Source: Hippophae tibetana
Lineage: Eukaryota; Streptophyta; Magnoliopsida; Rosales; Elaeagnaceae
Reading direction: 5' to 3'
Assembly (NCBI GenBank): GCA_037013495.1
Contig: CM072801.1
Coordinates: 109,313,816-109,377,815, forward strand
DNA: 64,000 bases
This document shows, piece by piece, positions 49,214 through 60,363 of the stretch. Both the position numbers and the translations under genes were made by a program. The notes under the pieces are model-generated. The model had not been told where the DNA came from, searched no databases, and was given only the letters and a program-made list of their open reading frames with translations. Each line of letters opens with the position of its first letter. Position 1 is the first letter of the stretch.

Positions 49214-51179
49214 TCATGGTTCATACTACATAATGATGTCTTAAACTTTGGTCGCACCTTATTTCGTTGTAATCTCTTCTTGCTCTTTAGTATTTCAATT
49301 TGTTCCTCTTCACCATATTCTTAGTAATTCAATCAATCTTATTCCATTGAGTTCCAGCGTTCTTAGGTTGTCCGCAAAAGGGATTCGCATCATTTGGGAT
49401 CATAACCTTGGTTGCTAAAAATGATGTATCTACCTTCACATATCTATTTTTAGAATTTTAGGTTAAAAAAATTTTGTGCTTTGGAGGTTTTCTCCTCTCT
49501 TAAGTCACAATTTGCAAAAAGAGAAAGAAATTGTGTCCTTAAAGTCTTATCTTTTATTTCAATTTTGTTGACATTGTTTTCCACTTTGGATTTCATATCT
49601 TATTTTTCTTTAAAATCTTGTCATCTTTTACTTTTCTTTGTTTTATGTGTTCCACCTTTCTTTCTTCTTGAGAAAAACAAGAGAGCTAATACAGTTCACA
49701 GTGTAAAAACAAAAAGAAGGTATTAATTGTGGTTGTAACTAAAAACTGTTATAACTTTTATTTTGTGCATCGAAATGAGTACAATAACATATCAAATCTG
49801 AAGCTCCTTCCGATGCCTAAAAACGCACCGTAGCAATAGTATATTTCCCCACTTTTGTCAACCCAAATTTCATGGTGCATACTACATAATGATGTTTTAA
49901 ACTTTGGTCGCACCTTATTTCGTTGTAATCTCTTCTTGCTCTTTAGTATTTCAATTTTTTCCTCTTCGCCATATTCTTAGTAATTCAATCTTTCTTATTC
50001 CATTGAGTTCCAGCGTTCTTAGGTTGTCCGCAAATGGGATTCGCATTGTTTGGGGTCATAACCTTGGTTGCTGAAAATGGTGTATCTACCTTCACATATC
50101 TATTTTAAGAATTTTAGGTTTAAAACATTTTGTGCTTTGGAGGTTTTCTCCTCTCTTAAGTCAAAATTTCCAAAAAGAGAAAGAAATTGTGTCCTTAAAG
50201 TCTTGTCTTTTATTTCAATTTTGTAGACATTGTTTTCAACTTTGGATTTCATATCTTATTTTTCTTTAAAATCATGTCATCTTTTACATTTCTTTGTTTT
50301 ATGTGTTCCACCTTTCTTTCTTCTTGAGAAAAACAAGAGAGCGGATACAGTTCACAGTGTAAAAACAAAAAGAAGGTATTAATTGTGGTTGTAACTAAAA
50401 ACTGTTATAACTTTTATTTTGTGCATCGAAACGAGTACAATAACATATCAAATCTGTAGCTCGTTCCGATACCTAAAAACGCACCGTAGCAATAGTATAT
50501 TTCCCGCCTTTTGTCAACCCAAATTTCATGGTTCATACTACATAATGATGTCTTAAACTTTGGTCGCACCTTATTTCGTTGTAATCTCTTCTTGCTCTTT
50601 AGTATTTCAATTTGTTCATCTTCGCCATATTCTTAGTGATTCAATCTTTCTTATTCCATTGAGTTCCAGCGTTCTTAGGTTGTCCGCAAAAGAGATTCGC
50701 ATCGTTTGGGATCATAACCTTGGTTGCTGAAAATGGTGTATCTACCTTCACATATCTATTTTTAGAATTTTAGGTTTAAAAAATTTTGTGCTTTGGAGGT
50801 TTTCTCCTCTCTTAAGTCACAATTTCCAAAAAGAGAAAGAAATTGTGTCCTTAAAGTCTTGTCTTTTATTTCAATTTTGTTGACATTGTTTTGCACTTTG
50901 GATTTCATATCTTATTTTTCTTTAAAATCTTGTCATCTTTTACTTTTCTTTGTTTTATGTGTTCCGCCTTTCTTTCTTCTTGAGAAAACAAGAGAGCTAA
51001 TACAGTTCACAAAGTAAAAACAAAAAAAAGGTATTAATTGGGGTTGTAACTAAAAACTGTTATAACTTTTATTTTGTGCATCGAAATGAGTACTATAACA
51101 TATCAAATCTGAAGCTCGTTCCGATCCTATAACCGCACCGTAGCAATAGTATATTTCCCCACTTTTGTCAACCCAAATT
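49214..51179 (+). repeat. Trimer HOR II, copy 4 = block Q (m76-m78)
   Basis: The same three types as m73-m75 about 1966 bp downstream (GATGTTTTAAAC and TTTTTTCCTCTTCGCC recur in m77). Copy-specific marks include GGTTAAAAAAATTTTG in m76, GCATTGTTTGGGG, TTTTACATTTC and GCGGATACAG in m77, and GTTCCGCC plus GAGAAAACAAG (one A lost, 654 bp) in m78. Confidence 0.85.
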
Positions 51180-53148
51180 TCATGGTTCATACTACATAAT
51201 GATGTCTTAAACTTTGGTCGCACCTTATTTCGTTGTAATCTCTTCTTGCTCTTTAGTATTTCAATTTGTTCCTCTTCACCATATTCTTAGTAATTCAATC
51301 AATCTTATTCCATTGAGTTCCAGCGTTCTTAGGTTGTCCGCAAAAGGGATTCGCATCATTTGGGATCATAACCTTGGTTGCTAAAAATGATGTATCTACC
51401 TTCACATATCTATTTTTAGAATTTTAGGTTTAAAAAATTTTGTGCTTTGGAGGTTTTCTCCTCTCTTAAGTCACAATTTGCAAAAAGAGAAAGAAATTGT
51501 GTCCTTAAAGTCTTATCTTTTATTTCAATTTTGTTGACATTGTTTTCCACTTTGGATTTTGATATCTTATTTTTCTTTAAAATCATGTCATCTTTTACTT
51601 TTCTTTGTTTTATGTGTTCCACCTTTCTTTCTTCTTGAGAAAAACAAGAGAGCTAATACAGTTCACAGTGTAAAAACAAAAAGAAGGTATTAATTGTGGT
51701 TGTAACTAAAAACTATTATAACTTTTATTTTGTGCATCGAAATGAGTACTATAACATATCAAATCTGAAGCTCGTTCCGATGCCTAAAAATGCACCGTAG
51801 CAATAGTATATTTCCCCACTTTTGTGAACCCAAATTTCATGGTGCATACTACATAATGATGTCTTAAACTTTGGTCGCACCTTATTTCGTTGTAATCTCT
51901 TCTTGCTCTTTAGGATTTCAATTTGTTCATCTTAGCCATATTCTTAGTAATTCAATCTTTCTTATTCCATTGAGTTCCAGCGTTCTTAGGTTGTCCGCAA
52001 ATGGGATTCGCATCGTTTGGGGTCATAACCTTGGTTGCTGAAAATGGTGTATCTACCTTCACATATCTATTTTAAGAATTTTAGGTTTAAAACATTTTGT
52101 GCTTTGGAGGTTTTCTCCTCTCTTAAGTCAAAATTTCCAAAAAGAGAAAGAAATTGTGTCCTTAAAGTCTTGTCTTTTATTTCAATTTTGTAGACATTGT
52201 TTTCAACTTTGGATTTCATATCTTATTTTTCTTTAAAATCATGTCATCTTTTACTTTTCTTTGTTTTATGTGTTCCACCTTTCTTTCTTCTTGAGAAAAA
52301 CAAGAGAGCTGATACAGTTCACAGTGTAAAAACAAAAAAAAGGTATTAATTGGGGTTGTAACTAAAAACTGTTATAACTTTTATTTTGTGCATCGAAACG
52401 AGTACAATAACATATCAAATCTGAAGCTCGTTCCGATGCCTAAAAACGCACCCTAGCAATAGTATATTTCCCGCCTTTTGTCAACCCAAATTTCATGGTT
52501 CATACTACATAATGATGTCTTAAACTTTGGTCGCACCTTATTTCGTTGTAATCTCTTCTTGCTCTTTAGTATTTCAATTTGTTCATCTTCGCCATATTCT
52601 TAGTGATTCAATCTTTCTTATTCCATTGAGTTCCAGCGTTCTTAGGTTGTCCGCAAAAGAGATTCGCATCGTTTGGGATCATAACCTTGGTTGCTGAAAA
52701 TGGTGTATCTACCTTCACATATCTATTTTTAGAATTTTAGGTTTAAAAAATTTTGTGCTTTGGAGGTTTTCTCCTCTCTTAAGTCACAATTTCCAAAAAG
52801 AGAAAGAAATTGTGTCCTTAAAGTCTTGTCTTTTATTTCAATTTTGTTGACATTGTTTTGCACTTTGGATTTCATATCTTATTTTTCTTTAAAATCTTGT
52901 CATCTTTTACTTTTCTTTGTTTTATGTGTTCCACCTTTCTTTCTTCTTGAGAAAAACAAGAGAGCTAATACAGTTCACAGTGTAAAAACAAAAAGAAGGT
53001 ATTAATTGTGGTTGTAACTAAAAACTGTTATAACTTTTATTTTGTGCATCGAAATGAGTACTATAACATATCAAATCTGAAGCTTGTTCCGATGCCTAAA
53101 AACGCACCGTAGCAATAGTATATTTCCCCACTTTTGTCAACCCAAATT
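51180..53148 (+). repeat. Trimer HOR II, copy 5 = block P (m79-m81)
   Basis: m79 and m80 match m70 and m71 rather than the nearer m76 and m77: GGATTTTGATATC, ACTATTATAAC and TTTTGTGAACC in m79; AATTGGGG, CTGAAGCTCG and CACCCTAGC in m80. m81 starts as m69/m72/m75/m78 do (CTTAGTGATTC, AAAAGAGATTC, TTTTGCACTTTGG). It then ends without CACAAAGT, AATTGGGG or CCTATAACCG. Confidence 0.85.
52493..53148 (+). repeat. Chimeric monomer m81 (one-monomer deletion junction)
   Basis: The left part is of the m78 type up to TTTTGCACTTTGG (about 52860). The right end has CACAGTGT, AAAAACAAAAAGAAGG, AATTGTGG and GATGCCTAAAA, as at the ends of m73 and m76. The next monomer (m82) is of the m74/m77 type, so the m73/m76-type monomer expected between m81 and m82 is missing. 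The two ends appear fused inside m81, between about 52860 and 52980. Confidence 0.7.
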
Positions 53149-54460
53149 TCATGGTGCATACTTCATAATGATGTCTTAAACTTTGGTCGCACCTTATTTC
53201 GTTGTAATCTCTTCTTGCTCTTTAGTATTTCAATTTTTTCCTCTTCGCCATATTCTTAGTAATTCAATCTTTCTTATTCCATTGAGTTCCAGCGTTCTTA
53301 GGTTGTCCGCAAATGGGATTCGCATCGTTTGGGGTCATAACCTTGGTTGCTGAAAATGGTGTATCTACCTTCACATATCTATTTTAAGAATTTTAGGTTT
53401 AAAACATTTTGTACTTTGGAGGTTTTCTCCTCTCTTAAGTCAAAATTTCCAAAAAGAGAAAGAAATTGTGTCCTTAAAGTCTTGTCTTTTATTTCAATTT
53501 TGTAGACATTGTTTTCAACTTTGGATTTCATATCTTATTTTTCTTTAAAATCATGTCATCTTTTACTTTTCTTTGTTTTATGTGTTCCACCTTTCTTTCT
53601 TCTTGAGAAAAACAAGAGAGCTGATACAATTCACAATGTAAAAACAAAAAGAAGGTATTAATTGTGGTTGTAACTAAAAACTGTTATAACTTTTATTTTG
53701 TGCATCGAAATGAGTACTATAACATATCAAATCTGAAGCTCGTTCCGATGCCTAAAAACGCACCGTAGCAATAGTATATTTCCCGCCTTTTGTCAACCCA
53801 AATTTCATGGTTCATACTACATAATGATGTCTTAAACTTTGGTCGCACCTTATTTCGTTGTAATCTCTTCTTGCTCTTTAGTATTTCAATTTGTTCATCT
53901 TCGCCATATTCTTAGTAATTCAATCTTTCTTATTCCATTGAGTTCCAGCGTTCTTAGGTTGTCCGCAAAAGAGATTCGCATCGTTTGGGATCATAACCTT
54001 GGTTGCTGAAAATGGTGTATCTACCTTCACATATCTATTTTAAGAATTTTAGGTTTAAAACATTTTGTGCTTTGGAGGTTTTCTCCTCTCTTAAGTCAAA
54101 ATTTCCAAAAAGAGAAAGAAATTGTGTCCTTAAAGTCTTGTGTTTTATTTCAATTTTGTAGACATTGTTTTCAACTTTGGATTTCATATCTTATTTTTCT
54201 TTAAAATCATTTCATCTTTTACTTTTCTTTGTTTTATGTGTTCCACCTTTCTTTCTTCTTGAGAAAAACAAGAGAGCTGATACAATTCACAATGTAAAAA
54301 CAAAAAGAAGGTATTAATTGTGGTTGTAACTAAAAACAGTTATAACTTTTATTTTGTGCATCGAAATAAGTACTATAACATATCAAATCTGAAGCTCGTT
54401 CCGATGCCTAAAAACGCACCGTAGCAATAGTATATTTCCCCACTTTTGTCAACCCAAATA
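53149..54460 (+). repeat. Monomers m82-m83, sharing a duplicated right half
   Basis: m82 has TTTTTTCCTCTTCGCC, AAATGGG and TTTGGGGTCAT like m74/m77, plus CATACTTCATAATG otherwise seen in m50, m54 and m57. m83 starts as the m75/m78 type (AAAAGAGATTC). It switches to a right half like m82 (ATTTTAAGAATTTT, CAAAATTTCC, GTAGAC, and GCTGATACAATTCACAATG, found only in these two). m83 is therefore another chimera, with its switch between about 53975 and 54045. Confidence 0.7.
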
Positions 54461-57400
54461 TCATGGTTCATACTACATAATGATGTCTTAAACTTTGGTC
54501 GTACCTTATTTCGTTGTAATCTCTTCTTGCTCTTTAGTATTTCAATTTGTTCATCTTCGCCATATTCTTAGTAATTCAATCTTTCTTATTCCATTGAGTT
54601 CTAGCGTTCTTAGGTTGTCCGCAAAAGGGATTCGCATCGTTTGGGATCATAACCTTGGTTGCTGAAAATGGTGTATCTACCTTCACATATCTATTTTTAG
54701 AATTTTAGGTTTAAAAAATTTTGTGCTTTGGAGGTTTTCTCCTCTCTTAAGTCACAATTTCCAAAAAGAGAAAGAAATTGTGTCCTTAAAGTCTTGTCTT
54801 TTATTTCAATTTTGTTGACATTGTTTTCCACTTTGGATTTCATATCTTATTTTTTTTAAAATCTTGTCATCTTTTACTTTTCTTTGTTTTATGTGTTCCA
54901 CCTTTCTTTCTTCTTGAGAAAAACAAGAGAGCTAATACAGTTCACAAAGTAAAAACAAAAAGAAGGTATTAATTGTGGTTGTAACTAAAAACTGTTATAA
55001 CTTTTATTTTGTGCATCGAAATGAGTACTATAACATATCAAATCTGAAGCACTTTCCGATCCTATAAACGCACCGTAGCAATAGTATATTTCCCCACTTT
55101 TGTCAACCCAAATTTCATGGTTCATACTACATAATGATGTCTTAAACTTTGGTCGCACCTTATTTCGTTGTAATCTCATCTTGCTCTTTAGTATTTCAAT
55201 TTGTTCATCTTCGCCATATTCTTAGTAATTCAATCTTTCTTATTCCATTGAGTTCCAGCGTTCTTAGGTTGTCCGCAAAAGGGATTCGCATCGTTTGGGA
55301 TCATAACCTTGGTTGCTGAAAATGGTGTATCTACCTTCACATATCTATTTTTAGAGATTTAGGTTAAAAAAAATTTGTGCTTTGGAGGTTTTCTCCTCTC
55401 TTAAGTCTCAATTTCCAAAAAGAGAAAGAAATTGTGTCCTTAAAGTCTCGTCTTTCATTTCAATTTTGTTGACATTGTTTTCAACTTTATATTTCATATC
55501 TTATTTTTCTTTAAAATCTTGTCATCTTTTACTTTTCTTTGTTTTATGTGTTCCACCTTTCTTTCTTCTTGAGAAAAACAAGAGAGCTAATACAGTTCAC
55601 GGTGTAAAAACAAAAAGAAGGTATTAATTGTGGTTGTAACTAAAAATTGTTATAACTTTTATTTTGTGCATCGAAATGAGTACTATAACATATCAAATCT
55701 GAAGCTCGTTCCGATGCCTAAAAACGCACTGTAGCAATAGTATATTTCCCAACTTTTGTCAACCCAAATTTCATGGTTCATACTACATAATGATGTCTTA
55801 AACTTTGATCGCACCTTATTTCGTTGTAATCTCTTCTTGCTCTTTAGTATTTCAATTTGTTCATCTTCGCCATATTCTTAGTAATTCAATCTTTCTTATT
55901 CAATTGAGTTCCAGCGTTCTTAGGTTGTCCGCAAAAGGGATTCACATCGTTTGGGATCATAACCTTGGTTGCTGAAAATGGTGTATCTACCTTCACATAT
56001 CTATTTTTAGAATTTTAGGTTTAAAACATTTTGTGCTTTGGAGGTTTTCTCCTCTCTTAAGTCCCAATTTCCAAAAAGAGAAAGAAATTGTGTCCTTAAA
56101 GTCTTGTCTTTTATTTCAATTTTGTAGACATTGTTTTCAACTTTGGATTTCATATCTTATTTTTCTTTAAAATCATGTCATCTTTTACTTTTCTTTGTTT
56201 TATGTGTTCCACCTTTCTTTCTTCTTGAGAAAAAAAAAGAAAGCTAATACAGTTAACAGTGTAAAAACAAAAAGAAGGTATTAATTGTGGTTGTAACTAA
56301 AAACTGTTATAACTTTTATTTTGTGCATCGAAATGAGTACTATAACATATCAAATCTGAAGCTCGTTCCGATGCTTAAAAACGCACCGTAGCAATAGTAT
56401 ATTTCCCCACTTTTGTCAACCCAAATTTCATGGTTCATACTACATAATGATGTCTTAAACTTTGGTCGCACCTTATTTCGTTGTAATCTCTTCTTGCTCT
56501 TTAGTATTTCAATTTGTTCATCTTCGCCATATTCTTAGTAATTCAATCTTTCTTATTCTATTGAGTTCCAGCGTTCTTAGGTTGTCCGCAAAAGGGATTC
56601 GCATCGTTTGGGATCATAACCTTGGATGTGGAAAATGGAGTATCTATCTTCACATATCTATTTTTAGAATTTTAGATTTAAAAACTTTTGTGCTTTGGAG
56701 GTTTTCTCCTCTCTTAAGTCACAATTTCCAAAAAGGGAAAGAAATTGTGTCCTTAAAGTCTTGTATTTTATTTCAATTTTGTTGACATTGTTTTCCACTT
56801 TGGATTTTGATATCTTATTTTTCTTTAAAATCATGTCATCTTTTACTTTTCTTTGTTTTATGTGTTCTACCTTTCTTTCTTCTTGAGAAAAACAAGATAG
56901 CTAATACAGTTCATAGTGTAAAAACAAAAAGAAGGTATTAATTATGGTTGTAACTAAAAACTGTTATAACTTTTATTTTGTGCATCGAAATGAATACTAT
57001 AACATATCAAATCTGTAGCTCGTTCCGATGCCTAAAAACGCACCGTAGCAATAGTATATTTCCCGCCTTTTGTCAACCCAAATTTCATGGTTCATACTAC
57101 ATAATGATGTCTTAAACTTTGGTCGCACCTTATTTCGTTGTAATCTCTTCTTGCTCTTTAGTATTTCAATTTGTTCATCTTCGCCATATTCTTAGTAATT
57201 CAATCTTTCTTATTCCATTGAGTTCCAGCGTTCTTAGGTTGTCCGCAAAAGAGATTCGCATCGTTTGGGATCATAACCTTGGTTGCTGAAAATGGTGTAT
57301 CTACCTTCACATATCTATTTTAAGAATTTTAGGTTTAAAACATTTTGTGCTTTGGAGGTTCTCTCCTCTCTTAAGTCACAATTTCCAAAAAGATTAAGAA

Positions 57401-58396
57401 ATTGTGTCCTTAAAGTCTTGTCTTTTATTTCAATTTTGTAGACATTGTTTTCAACTTTGGATTTCATATCTTATTTTTCTTTAAAATCATGTCATCTTTT
57501 ACTTTTCTTTGTTTTATGTGTTCCACCTTTCTTTCTTCTTGAGAAAAACAAGAGAGCTAATATAGTTCACAGTGTAAAAACAAAAAGAACGTATTAATTG
57601 TGGTTGTAACTAAAAATTGTTATAACTTTTATTTTGTGCATCGAAACGAGTACAATAACATATCAAATCTGTAGCTCGTTCCGATACCTAAAAACGCACC
57701 GTAGCAATAGTATATTTCCCCACTTTTGTCAACCCAAATTTCATGGTTCATACTACATAATGATGTCTTAAACTTTGGTCGCACCTTATTTCATTGTAAT
57801 CTCTTCTTGCTCTTTAGTATTCCAATTTGTTCATCTTCGCCATATTCTTAGTAATTCAATCTTTCTTATTCCATTGAGTTCCAGCGTTCTTAGGTGGTCC
57901 GCAAAAGAGATTCGCATCGTTTGGGATCATAACCTTGGTTGCTGAAAATGGTGTATCTACCTTCACATATCTATTTTTAGAATTTTAGGTTTAAAAAATT
58001 TTGTGCTTTGGAGGTTTTCTCCTCTCTTAAGTCACAATTTCCAAAAAGAGAAAGAAATTGTGTCCTTAAAGTCTTGTCTTTTATTTCAATTTTGTTGACA
58101 TTGTTTTCCACTTTGGATTTCATATCTTATTTTTCTTTAAAATCTTGTCATCTTTTACTTTTCTTTGTTTTATGTGTTCCACCTTTCTTTCTTCTTGAGA
58201 AAAACAAGAGAGCTAATACAGTTCACAAAGTAAAAACAAAAAAAAGGTATTAATTGGGGTTGTAACTAAAAACTGTTATAACTTTTATTTTGTGCATCGA
58301 AATGAGTACTATAACATATCAAATCTGAAGCTCGTTCCGATGCCTAAAATCGCACCGTAGCAATAGTATATTTCCCCACTTTTGTCAACCCAAATT
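54461..58396 (+). repeat. Divergent monomers m84-m89, no clear HOR
   Basis: These copies carry many private changes. m84 has AAATATCATGG, a shortened run TATTTTTTTTAAAATC and GATCCTATAAACG (654 bp). m85 has TTTAGAGATTTAGG, AAGTCTCG, TTTATATTTC, CACGGTGT, GCACTGTAGC and CCCAACTTTTG. m86 has ATTCAATTGAG, GAGAAAAAAAAAGAAAGC and GTTAACAG. m87 has CTTGGATGTGGAAAATGGAG. m88 has GGTTCTCTCC and AGATTAAG. m89 has TTCATTGTAATC and GTATTCC. Monomer length stays within 654-657 bp. Confidence 0.8.
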
Positions 58397-60363
58397 TCAT
58401 GGTGCATACTACATAATGATGTCTTAAACTTTGGTCGCACCTTATTTCGTTGTAATCTCTTCTTGCTCTTTAGTATTTCAATTTTATCATCTTCGCCATA
58501 TTCTTAGTAATTCAATCTTTCTTATTCCATTGAGTTCTAGCGTTCTTAGGTTGTCCGCAAAAGGGATTCGCATCGTTTTGGATCATAACCTTGGTTGCTG
58601 AAAATGGTGTATCTACCTTCACATATCTCTTTTAAGAATTTTAGGTTTAAAAAATTTTGTGCTTTGGAGGTTTTCTCCTCTCTTAAGTCACAATTTCCAA
58701 AAAGAGAAAGAAATTGTGTCCTTAAAGTCTTGTCTTTTATTTCAATTTTGTTGACATTGTTTTCCACTTTGGATTTCATATCTTATTTTCCTTTAAAATC
58801 TTGTCATCTTTTACTTTTCTTTGTTTTATGTGTTCCACCTTTCTTTCTTCTTGAGAAAAACAAGAGAGCTAATACAGTTCACAAAGTAAAAACAAAAAGA
58901 AGGTATTAATTGTGGTTGTAACTAAAAACTGTTATAACTTTTATTTTGTTCATGGAAATGAGTACTATAACATATCAAATCTGAAGCTCGTTCCGATCCT
59001 ATAAACGCACCGTAGCAATAGTATATTTCCCCACTTTTGTCAACCCAAATTTCATGGTTCATACTACATAATGATGTCTTAAACTTTGGTCGCACCTTAT
59101 TTCGTTGTAATCTCTTCTTGCTCTTTAGTATTTCAATTTGTTCCTCTTCGCCATATTCTTAGTAATTCAATCAATCTTATTCCATTGAGTTCTAGCGTTC
59201 TTAGGTTGTCCGCAAAAGGGATTCGCATCGTTTGGGATCATAACCTTGGTTGCTAAAAATGGTGTATCTACCTTCACATATCTATTTTTAGAATTTTAGG
59301 TTTAAAAAATTTTGTGCTTTGGAGGTTTTCTCCTCTCTTAAGTCACAATTTCCAAAAAGAGAAAGAAATTGTGTCCTTAAAGTCTTGTCTTTTATTTTAA
59401 TTTTGTTGACATTGTTTTCCACTTTGGATTTCATATCATATTTTTCTTTAAAATCTTGTCATCTTTTACTTTTCTTTGTTTTATGTGTTCCACCTTTCTT
59501 TCTTCTTGAGAAAAACAAGAGAGCTAATACAGTTTACAGTGAAAAAACAAAAAGAAGGTATTAATTGTGGTTGTAACTAAAAACTGTTATAACTTTTATT
59601 TTGTGCATCGAAATGAGTACTATAACATATCAAATCTGAAGCTCGTTCCGATCCTATAAACGCACCGTAGCAATAGTATATTTCCCCACTTTTGTCAACC
59701 CAAATTTCATGGTTCATACTACATAATGATGTCTTAAACTTTGGTCGCACCTTATTTCGTTGTAATCTCTTCTTGCTTTTTAGTATTTCAATTTGTTCCT
59801 CTTCGCCATATTCTTAGTAATTCAATCAATCTTATTCCATTGAGTTCTAGCGTTCTTAGGTTGTCCGCAAAAGGGATTCGCATCGTTTGGGATCATAACC
59901 TTGGTTGCTAAAAATGGTGTATCTACCTTCACATATCTATTTTTAGAATTTTAGGTTTAAAAAATTTTGTGCTTTGGAGGTTTTCTCCTCTCTTAAGTCA
60001 CAATTTCCAAAAAGGGAAAGAAATTGTGTCCTTAAAGTCTTGTGTTTTATTTCAATTTTGTAGACATTGTTTTCAACTTTGGATTTTGATATCTTATTTT
60101 TCTTTAAAATCATGTCATCTTTTACTTTTCTTTGTTTTATGTGTTCTACCTTTCTTTCTTCTTGAGAAAAACAAGAGAGCTAATACAGTTCACAGTGTAA
60201 AAACAAAAAGAAGGTATTAATTGTGGTTGTAACTAAAAACTGTTATAACTTTTATTTTGTGCATCGAAATGAGTACTATAACATATCAAATCTGAAGCCC
60301 GTTCCGATGCCTAAAAACGCACCGTAGCAATAGTATATTTCCCCACTTTTGTCAACCCAAATT
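58397..60363 (+). repeat. Monomers m90-m92
   Basis: m90 has TTTTATCATCTTCGCC, CGTTTTGGATC, CATATCTCTTTTAAG and TTTTGTTCATGG, and is 655 bp. m91 has CATATCATATTTTTC and CAGTTTACAGTGAAAA. m91 and m92 share the CCTCTTCGCC, CAATCAATC, GTTCTAGCG left half. m92 then becomes like m94 on its right side. Confidence 0.7.
59707..60363 (+). repeat. Chimeric monomer m92
   Basis: The left half (CCTCTTCGCC, CAATCAATC, GCTAAAAATGG, AAAAAATTTTG) matches m91. From about 60010 it matches m94: AAAAAGGGA, TCTTGTGTTTTATTTC, GTAGAC, TTCAACTTTGG, GGATTTTGATATC, GTTCTACC and GAAGCCCGTTCC. The switch lies between about 59962 and 60013. m94 has AAAAACTTTTG at the corresponding left site. Confidence 0.7.
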
